This document shows positions 58,488 to 64,000 of a DNA stretch of 64,000 nt, piece by piece. Each line of letters begins with the position of its first letter. Position 1 is the first letter of the stretch. The notes beneath the pieces are model-generated. The model saw only the letters and a program-made list of their open reading frames with translations. It ran no database searches and had not been told where the DNA came from. Origin of the DNA: Euzebya tangerina (GTDB lineage Bacteria; Actinomycetota; Nitriliruptoria; Euzebyales; Euzebyaceae); NCBI RefSeq assembly GCF_003074135.1, contig NZ_PPDK01000001.1, positions 1,364,001 through 1,428,000 of the forward strand, written 5' to 3'. Made by a program: the position numbers and the translations under genes.

Positions 58488-60113
58488 CTACAGCGCCTCG
58501 AAGAGTCTGGCCACCGCCTCCGCGCCCGGATCGACGTGGCCGCGGAGCTGATCGGCCGAGACGTAGCTGGCTCGACCCGCGGCGGCGGTGTCCATTGCCG
58601 CCGTCTCCTCAGCACCCTGGCGTGCGGCACGCGCGGCGGCCGACCACCCCTGTCTGCTGGCGTCCAGCGCTGGGGCGAGGGCATCGATCATCGTTCGATC
58701 CCCAGGTCCCGCTCCGCCGACCTCGCTGACCCGCTGCAGGCCGGCTTGAAGGGCCGTGATGGCGCCGGCACCGTTGTCGGCTGCGTCCCCTGCGGCTGCG
58801 AAGAGGATGGCGAGGAGGACGCCGGAGGATCCGCCCATCTCCCTGCTCATGGTGGTGGACAGGACGTGGAAGAGGGCGGCGTGGTCAGCCAGCGGCAGGG
58901 TGTCGAGCTTCTTCAGAAGGGCGGTTGCGGCGACCTTGACCGTCGAGCCGGTGTCGCCGTCACCCGACTTGGCGTCGAGCTCGTTCAGGTCGGCCTCGGA
59001 CTTGATCATCGCCTCACAGCAGCGCTCGAGGAGCCGCCGGGTCTCCGGGTGCTCGGATGGCTCGGGCTGGTCGTGCTCCAATCCGTCCGGGAGGGGGATG
59101 GTCCTGAGATCCTCCGGCTGGCTGGCGCCTGGCCAGGCAGGCGGCGCGGGCTCGGCGAGCAGCGCCGCGAGGTCGTCATCATCAACGGTCAGCAGCGATA
59201 GGGAGAAGCCGCGCATGTCCAGCGAGGTCATGAGCGGTGCGGGTCCGACCAACCAGTCGATCGACCGGCCGACGGGGCTGGCGGCCAACTCAGCGGTCAG
59301 GATGCCCATCTCCAGCGCGGTGACCCCGCCGAGGTTGTTCAGCAGCGCGACGCGATGCCCGGCGTCGTCGGTGAGGGGCCTGTGGTCCGACAGCCGTTCG
59401 ACGACCAGGTGCATGGCCTGCCCGGCGTCGGTGAACTCCACCTGGTCGACTCCGGGTTCGCCGTGGATGCCCAGCCCGAGCTCGGCCATGCCGACGGAGA
59501 TCCGCTCCTCCTTGGGTGAGCCCGGGACGGTGCAGGTGTCGAGCGACATGCCGATCGAGGAGACTCCAGCCACGGTCCGCCGCGCGGCCTCGGCGACGGT
59601 GTCGAGGTCGTTCCCCGCGTGCGCCAGCGCTCCGGCGATCTTGTGGACGAACAGGGTGCCGGCCAGTCCACGTGGTTGAGGCAGCTCGGGGAGGGCGATG
59701 TCGTCGTCGACGACGACCATCTCAACCCGCTTGCCCAGTGCGCGGGCGCGTTCGGCTGCGAGGCCGAAGTTCAGACGGTCGCCCGTGTAGTTCTTGACGA
59801 TCAGCAGGCAGCCGGGATCGCCAGTGACGGCCAGGATCCCGGCGAGGACTGCGTCGACCGAGGGTGAGGCGAAGACCTCGCCGCAGACTGCCGCAGTCAA
59901 CATCCCCGGCCCGACGAACCCGGCGTGGGCTGGCTCATGACCGGAGCCGCCGCCGGAGATGACGGCGACCTGGCTTGCGTCCCAGTCGGTGCGAACGACG
60001 ACCTTGGTGGCTGGGTACCCATCCAGTCGCGCCAGGCGTCCGCCGCCGGCTCGGACCACGCCGTCGATCGCGTCGCGCACCAGCGTGTCGGTGTCGTTGA
60101 TGAACTGATCCAT
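58488..60113 (-). CDS. ATP-type dihydroxyacetone kinase, fused DhaK-DhaL
   Basis: A 541-residue fused kinase. Residues about 1-335 are a DhaK domain with [34 protein letters not shown], and the substrate-binding His217 in LGIHGEPG. Residues about 345-541 are a DhaL domain with AKSGDGDTGSTVKVAATALL supplying the Asp residues that hold Mg-ATP. This arrangement is that of ATP-dependent dihydroxyacetone kinases, making dihydroxyacetone phosphate without the PTS. It is separated by 121 bases from dhaM in the same direction, so the locus carries two kinds of kinase. A linker between the domains is acidic and Pro-rich. Confidence 0.92.
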   Translation of the reverse strand: MDQFINDTDTLVRDAIDGVVRAGGGRLARLDGYPATKVVVRTDWDASQVAVISGGGSGHEPAHAGFVGPGMLTAAVCGEVFASPSVDAVLAGILAVTGDPGCLLIVKNYTGDRLNFGLAAERARALGKRVEMVVVDDDIALPELPQPRGLAGTLFVHKIAGALAHAGNDLDTVAEAARRTVAGVSSIGMSLDTCTVPGSPKEERISVGMAELGLGIHGEPGVDQVEFTDAGQAMHLVVERLSDHRPLTDDAGHRVALLNNLGGVTALEMGILTAELAASPVGRSIDWLVGPAPLMTSLDMRGFSLSLLTVDDDDLAALLAEPAPPAWPGASQPEDLRTIPLPDGLEHDQPEPSEHPETRRLLERCCEAMIKSEADLNELDAKSGDGDTGSTVKVAATALLKKLDTLPLADHAALFHVLSTTMSREMGGSSGVLLAILFAAAGDAADNGAGAITALQAGLQRVSEVGGAGPGDRTMIDALAPALDASRQGWSAAARAARQGAEETAAMDTAAAGRASYVSADQLRGHVDPGAEAVARLFEAL

Positions 60114-60234
60114 GGGGGGTCTCTCCTCTGTTGTCGTGTGCGTTGGGGGAATCGTCGGTGTGCGGGCGCGGCGTGGTCAGGCCGTTCCCGCCGGTGTCGC
60201 GGCCAACCCCGTGTTGGCTCGGGCTGCCGACCGC

Positions 60235-61014
60235 TCAGTCGGAGAGGGCGTCGGGGTCGACCTCGCCGAAGCCGGATCGGGCGAGCCCCGCGATGGCGGC
60301 AACCGCAGCGGCCCGGTCGGGACCGGTCGCGCTGATCAGGATCTCGGTGCCGGTCTCGACCTTGAGCGCGACCAGGCTGAGCACGCTTGCGGCGTTGGCG
60401 CTGCGGCCGGATTCCGGAACGCTGATGGTCACCGTGGCGTCGTGCGCCCCCGCCTCGGCCACGAGGGCGGCCGCGGGACGCAGATGAAGTCCGGAGGGGT
60501 TGTGCAGCGTGACCCGTGTGCTGCTGCTGGTCGCCTCGTCACTCGCCTCACCCGCGGTCGCTGACGGTGGCAGCGGGGTGTCGGCCAGTTGGGTTTCCTT
60601 GGGGACGGTGCCGGCCGCGGCCTCTGTGGCCACCGTGTGCAGCGTCGCCCCGGCGGCGGCGGCGACGACGGCGCCGACCAGCCCTTCCACCAGCGGTGCG
60701 GGACTGAGGACCACGGGCACGTCGTCGGTGTCGGTCAGTTCCAGCGCCATCTCTGCCGACAGCACCGCGCTGCCGAGGTCCATCAGCACCAGCACGCCGC
60801 CCGGAGCCTTGGCCGCCACGTCGGCGATCGCGCCGGACACGGCCACGCCGTCGGTGCCGAAGCCGCCGTCGTCGGTGCCGGCCGCGATGGCGACGGGGGG
60901 CGGTTCGTCGACCATCTGCAGGGTGAGTGCGACGGCGGCCTCGGCGAGGGCTCGGCTGTGGGACACCACGACCAGCCCGACCGCGCCGGCCGAGTCCTGT
61001 TGGGTGCCGGTCAC
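60235..61014 (-). CDS. dhaM: PTS-dependent dihydroxyacetone kinase phosphotransferase subunit DhaM
   Basis: A 259-residue subunit. The N-terminal EIIA-Man-like domain has GLVVVSHSRALAEAAVALT with phosphorylated His19. After a low-complexity linker (about 130-165) an HPr-like domain follows, with NPSGLHLRPAAALVAEAGA and His177. There is no C-terminal EI-like domain as in E. coli, so HPr/EI encoded 10 kb away would be required. ATG overlaps the DhaL stop by four bases. The protein rephosphorylates the ADP bound to DhaL. Confidence 0.93.
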   Translation of the reverse strand: MTGTQQDSAGAVGLVVVSHSRALAEAAVALTLQMVDEPPPVAIAAGTDDGGFGTDGVAVSGAIADVAAKAPGGVLVLMDLGSAVLSAEMALELTDTDDVPVVLSPAPLVEGLVGAVVAAAAGATLHTVATEAAAGTVPKETQLADTPLPPSATAGEASDEATSSSTRVTLHNPSGLHLRPAAALVAEAGAHDATVTISVPESGRSANAASVLSLVALKVETGTEILISATGPDRAAAVAAIAGLARSGFGEVDPDALSD

Positions 61015-61673
61015 GAGGTACCGGGCGCACCGGTGCCGAGGGCTGCGGCAAGCGCCTCCATCAGCAGCGCGGCTGAGGCGGCGCCGGGGTCGATGTGCCC
61101 GATCGAGCGTTCACCGAGGTAGCTCGCCCGACCCTTCCGGGCGAGCAGGTCGCGCGTCGCTTCGCGGCCGCCTGCTGCGGCCTCGGCCGCGCGGGTGGTG
61201 GCGACCGCCAGGTCCGCTCCCTCGGCAACCGCTGCGTCGAAGGCGTCGACCGCGGGGGTGAGCGCATCGATCATGGTCTTGTCGCCGACTTCGGCCTTGC
61301 CCCGGGCGATCACGCCCTCCAGGCCAGCTCGCAGCGCCTTGCCGAGCGCGGCTGCGTCCAGCGCGTCGACCGCCCCGCCGGTCGTGCCCAGTCGGAGGAA
61401 GAAGGTCCCGTACAGCGGACCAGAGGCGCCCCCGACCTTGCTGACCAGGGTCATGCCGATGCTGCCGAACGCCTTGGCGACGTCGTCGGTCGCCAACTCG
61501 TCCATCGACTCCATCACCGCGGCCATTCCCCGCTGCATGTTGATGCCGTGGTCGGCGTCCCCGATGGCTGAGTCCAGTCGGGTCAGTTCCTGCTTGTGCT
61601 CCTCGACCCGTGTCGCGAAGACACGCACCCAGTCCAGCAGGGCGGCCGCCGTCGCTGTGCGGTCATCGGGCAC
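61011..61673 (-). CDS. dhaL: Dihydroxyacetone kinase subunit DhaL
   Basis: A 220-residue all-helical nucleotide-binding subunit. LDSAIGDADHGINMQRGMAA has the Asp residues that hold two Mg ions and ADP; GASGPLYGTFFLRLGTT and GDKTMIDALTPAVDAFD complete the family signature. In the PTS-dependent enzyme the bound ADP is not exchanged but is rephosphorylated by DhaM. The gene is six bases downstream of dhaK and overlaps dhaM. Confidence 0.94.
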   Translation of the reverse strand: MPDDRTATAAALLDWVRVFATRVEEHKQELTRLDSAIGDADHGINMQRGMAAVMESMDELATDDVAKAFGSIGMTLVSKVGGASGPLYGTFFLRLGTTGGAVDALDAAALGKALRAGLEGVIARGKAEVGDKTMIDALTPAVDAFDAAVAEGADLAVATTRAAEAAAGGREATRDLLARKGRASYLGERSIGHIDPGAASAALLMEALAAALGTGAPGTS

Positions 61674-61679
61674 CGCTGC

Positions 61680-62681
61680 CTACACCCCCCACCGCAGACC
61701 CGGTGTGTTCACCGGTGCGTCCCACAGGCGCAGCATCTCGTCGTCCACCTTCAGGAGTGTGAGCGAGCACCCGGCCATCTCCAAGGAGGTGATGTAGTTG
61801 CCCACCAACGACCGCTCCACGGCGATGTCCCGGGCGTCGAGCAGTGCCGCGATCTCGCCGTACATGAGGTAGAGCTCCAGCAGTGGCGTGCCGCCCATCC
61901 CGTTGAGCATGGCGATGACGCGGTCCCCGCCCGTGAGTGGCAGGTCCTCGACGACGGGGTCGAGGAGCTCGGCTGCGATCGCGCTGGCGGGCGCGACGGG
62001 TACCCGCCGCCGGCCGGGCTCGCCGTGGATCCCGATGCCGATCTCCATCTCGTCCTCGGGGAGATCGAAGGTCGGCTCGCCTGCTGCGGGGACGACGCAC
62101 GAGGTCAGGGCCATCCCCATGGACCGGCCCGCCGCGTTGACACGCCGTGCCAGGTCGGCAACCGACTGGAGGTCCTGTCCCTCCTCTGCCGCGGCGCCGA
62201 CGATCTTCTCGAGCAGGACGGTCACCCCCACCCCGCGACGACCCGCGGTGTAGAGGCTGTCCTGGACGGCGACGTCGTCATCGGTCACCACCGCCACGAC
62301 CTCGATGTCCCCGTCCGCGGCCGCGAGTTCGGCGGCCATCTCGAAGTTCATGACGTCGCCGGTGTAGTTCTTGACGATGTGGAGCACGCCGGCGCCGCCG
62401 TCGACCAGCTTGGTGGCGGCGACCATCTGGTCCGGCGTCGGGGAGGTGAAGACCTCTCCGGCGCAGGCGGCGTCGAGCATGCCCGGTCCGACGAAGCCGC
62501 CGTGGAGCGGCTCGTGGCCGGAGCCGCCGCCGGAGACCAGTCCCACCTTCCCCTCACGGGGTGCGTCGGCTCGGTGGATCACCTTGTGCTCGTGATCGAC
62601 GGCCAGATCGGGATGCGCGGCCTCCACACCCTTGAGGGCGTCGGCTACGACCTGCTCGGGGTCGTTGATGAGCTTCTTCAT
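61680..62681 (-). CDS. dhaK: Dihydroxyacetone kinase subunit DhaK
   Basis: A 333-residue subunit binding dihydroxyacetone. [20 protein letters not shown] holds the substrate-contact His, [17 protein letters not shown] the catalytic Asp, and [13 protein letters not shown] the His219 that forms a covalent hemiaminal with the substrate. ATG at 62681 has AAGGAGC about eight bases upstream and overlaps the GlpF stop (ATGA). A long open frame upstream of this point is not used. Confidence 0.95.
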   Translation of the reverse strand: MKKLINDPEQVVADALKGVEAAHPDLAVDHEHKVIHRADAPREGKVGLVSGGGSGHEPLHGGFVGPGMLDAACAGEVFTSPTPDQMVAATKLVDGGAGVLHIVKNYTGDVMNFEMAAELAAADGDIEVVAVVTDDDVAVQDSLYTAGRRGVGVTVLLEKIVGAAAEEGQDLQSVADLARRVNAAGRSMGMALTSCVVPAAGEPTFDLPEDEMEIGIGIHGEPGRRRVPVAPASAIAAELLDPVVEDLPLTGGDRVIAMLNGMGGTPLLELYLMYGEIAALLDARDIAVERSLVGNYITSLEMAGCSLTLLKVDDEMLRLWDAPVNTPGLRWGV

Positions 62682-63430
62682 GCTGCCTGCTCCTTCGCGT
62701 CGGTCATGGCCTCGGAGGCGGTGTCGGCGGATGTGGTCGAGATCGCCACGTAGATGATTCCAGCCATGACGCCGGCCAAGCACTCGGCCGCCACGTAGAC
62801 GGGCCACTGCTCCCACATCACCCCATCACCGAAGAGGCTCTGGATGATCATCGGGCCGGTGGTCCGTGCCGGGTTGATCGCGGCACCGGTGGCCGGCGCC
62901 ACCGGGATGATGGCCGCGAACACGACCAACCCGATCGCGAGGCCTGCGAACCCAGCAGGTGCCTTGGCGTGGATGGCGCCGAACACGACCAGGACGAGGA
63001 TGAAGGTGCCGACGAACTCCGCGGTGAAGGCCTGGATGGCGGGGATGTCGCCATAGCTGGCGACGCCGAGGCCGAGATCGACCGCCTCCATCCCCAGCAC
63101 GCCGATGATGGCCAACGAGCCGATGACCGCGCCCAGCACCTGTGCGCCGAGGTAGCTGGGGACACTCCGCCACGGGAACTTGCCCGTGATCGCCAGGCCC
63201 AGGGTGACGGCCGGGTTGATGTGGTTGCCGGAGATGTGCCCGAAGGCGTACACGGTGGCGACCACGATGGTGCCGAACGCCAAGGAGATCATGCCGAGCT
63301 CGGACATCGTGAAGGCCGCGTCACCCCCCACGATCAGGGTTGCCGGCACCGATCCGACCCCCACGAAGACCAGGAAGGCGGTGCCCAACACCTCCGCTGT
63401 CAGCTTCTGCCACAGTCGGTACTCGTCCAT
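62678..63430 (-). CDS. glpF: MIP family channel, glycerol facilitator
   Basis: An aquaglyceroporin of 250 residues with six membrane helices and the two half-helices carrying [22 protein letters not shown] and [20 protein letters not shown]. The Arg after the second NPA is the selectivity-filter residue. The Asp of GlpF-type channels is less clear, but position upstream of dhaKLM supports glycerol or dihydroxyacetone entry. ATG 63430 is taken because AAGGAG is eight bases upstream; the frame opens further to 63466. Confidence 0.93.
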   Translation of the reverse strand: MDEYRLWQKLTAEVLGTAFLVFVGVGSVPATLIVGGDAAFTMSELGMISLAFGTIVVATVYAFGHISGNHINPAVTLGLAITGKFPWRSVPSYLGAQVLGAVIGSLAIIGVLGMEAVDLGLGVASYGDIPAIQAFTAEFVGTFILVLVVFGAIHAKAPAGFAGLAIGLVVFAAIIPVAPATGAAINPARTTGPMIIQSLFGDGVMWEQWPVYVAAECLAGVMAGIIYVAISTTSADTASEAMTDAKEQAA

Positions 63431-63458
63431 TGCTTCGACTCCTTCTTTCTGAACAACT

Positions 63459-63473
63459 TTCGACATTATCGAA
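63459..63473. promoter_or_regulatory. Palindrome in the glpF/IclR divergent region
   Basis: TTCGA-catta-TCGAA is a perfect inverted repeat between glpF and the IclR gene. IclR-family (GylR-like) regulators bind palindromes of about this length, so it is a candidate operator for both genes. Confidence 0.45.
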
Positions 63474-63556
63474 TGGCAATCGTGAATCTAGGATGTCATG
63501 CTGTGGTTCGTCAAGAGGAAACTTGGCTTGGCGTCCCGACCCGGCAGGAGCGCGCA

Positions 63557-64000
63557 GTGATCCAGTCCATCGACCGCGCGGCGCAGGTGCTGCAGTCCCT
63601 GGCCGGTGCGCGTCGGCTGGGCATCACCGAGATCGGTGAGCGGTTGAATCTGCCGCCATCCACCGTGCACGGGATCGTCAAGTCACTGGCGATGCACGGG
63701 TTGGTGGCCAAGGAGCCGGGGGGATCGTGGTACATGCTGGGCCCGGCCCTGCTGCGACTGTCGAACGTGTTCCTGGACACCCACGAGGTCCGGCTCCGAT
63801 CGCTCCGCTGGGTCGATGAGTTGTCACGCCGTACCGGTCATGCCATCCGGGTCGGGGTCGAGTTGTTCGACGATGTGATGGTGGTCCACCACGCGACACG
63901 CTCCGACGGCAGCCAGCAGATGGCCGAGACGGGGATCTCGATTCCGGCCCACGCCTGCGCCATGGGCAAGGTGCTGATGGCCTATGACGTGGCGCGGGTC
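63557..64000 (+). CDS. IclR-family regulator (5' part only)
   Basis: The gene runs off the right edge after 148 codons. The N-terminal winged helix-turn-helix has SIDRAAQVLQSLAGARRLG, TEIGERLNLPPSTVHGIVKS and GLVAKEPGGSWYMLGPAL. The effector-binding domain begins with LRWVDELSRRTGHAIRVGVE. GTG at 63557 follows AGGAG at a spacing of six bases. It lies divergent from glpF, the position of GylR in streptomycetes, so it probably represses the glycerol/dihydroxyacetone operon. Confidence 0.9.
   Translation, partial: MIQSIDRAAQVLQSLAGARRLGITEIGERLNLPPSTVHGIVKSLAMHGLVAKEPGGSWYMLGPALLRLSNVFLDTHEVRLRSLRWVDELSRRTGHAIRVGVELFDDVMVVHHATRSDGSQQMAETGISIPAHACAMGKVLMAYDVARV

Noticed and set aside
1-64000. 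CRISPR array, tRNA or rRNA gene
   Set aside because: No regular spaced repeats, no tRNA-like cloverleaf with a CCA-proximal pattern and no rRNA signature were found by reading; a covariance-model scan would be needed to exclude a divergent tRNA.

Overview
The window is high-GC bacterial chromosome, almost certainly from an actinomycete (Actinomycetota). The main evidence is a fused E2-E1 2-oxoglutarate decarboxylase of the mycobacterial Kgd type, a DUF222/HNH endonuclease, DUF2510, a baeRF/Vms1-type translation factor, an SigE/SigM-like ECF sigma factor and pervasive GTG starts with 4-base ATGA overlaps. A deep-branching marine actinobacterium such as Euzebya/Nitriliruptoria would fit, but that placement is inference only. 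I see no rRNA, tRNA, CRISPR array, insertion sequence or phage module. No stretch longer than 300 bases lacks a gene.

Layout. 1-4.6 kb: 5' end of a PBP4-type carboxypeptidase, an RlmD/TrmA-like rRNA methyltransferase, a lipoprotein, PrmA and a flavin-binding split-barrel protein. 4.6-8 kb: ackA-pta. 8-11.3 kb: a conserved hypothetical, a class IV aminotransferase, a DUF2510 protein and metF. 11.3-15 kb: two overlapping LacI regulators divergent from an orphan sugar-binding lipoprotein, with three operator-like palindromes between them. 15-18 kb: an MDR oxidoreductase and DUF4386 membrane protein divergent from an AraC regulator. 18-24.3 kb: kgd, an M18 aminopeptidase and an AI-2E-family permease, translationally coupled. 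24.3-31.6 kb: a small membrane protein, a large LuxR ATPase, a ROK kinase, a GNAT-SpoU fusion and a polytopic membrane protein.

31.6-39 kb is the most plastic part. It has a Uma2 protein, an anchored hypothetical, a NUDIX gene broken by three frameshifts, an HNH endonuclease, a partial duplicate of its neighbour, and an ECF sigma factor coupled to an 808-residue one-TM protein whose outer part is an internal tandem duplication. 39-49.3 kb: acylphosphatase, geranylgeranyl-reductase-like flavoenzyme, Vms1-type factor, class I fructose bisphosphatase, an oxidoreductase-methyltransferase fusion divergent from an XRE-cupin regulator, and pyruvate carboxylase.

49.3-64 kb is a carbon-uptake region run by the phosphotransferase system. 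It encodes EI, HPr, a zinc MDR dehydrogenase, split mannitol-type EIIA/EIIB/EIIC, a PfkB-type phosphohexose kinase and a DeoR regulator. Beyond an ATP-grasp and an M20 hydrolase lies a glycerol/dihydroxyacetone locus: IclR regulator, GlpF channel, DhaK, DhaL and DhaM (PTS-driven), plus a second, fused ATP-type DhaK-DhaL kinase. Phosphate from EI and HPr would serve both the hexitol-type EII complex and, through DhaM, the dihydroxyacetone kinase. Products enter the triose-phosphate pool, with Fbp and pyruvate carboxylase for gluconeogenesis, Kgd in the TCA cycle and Pta-AckA for acetate.
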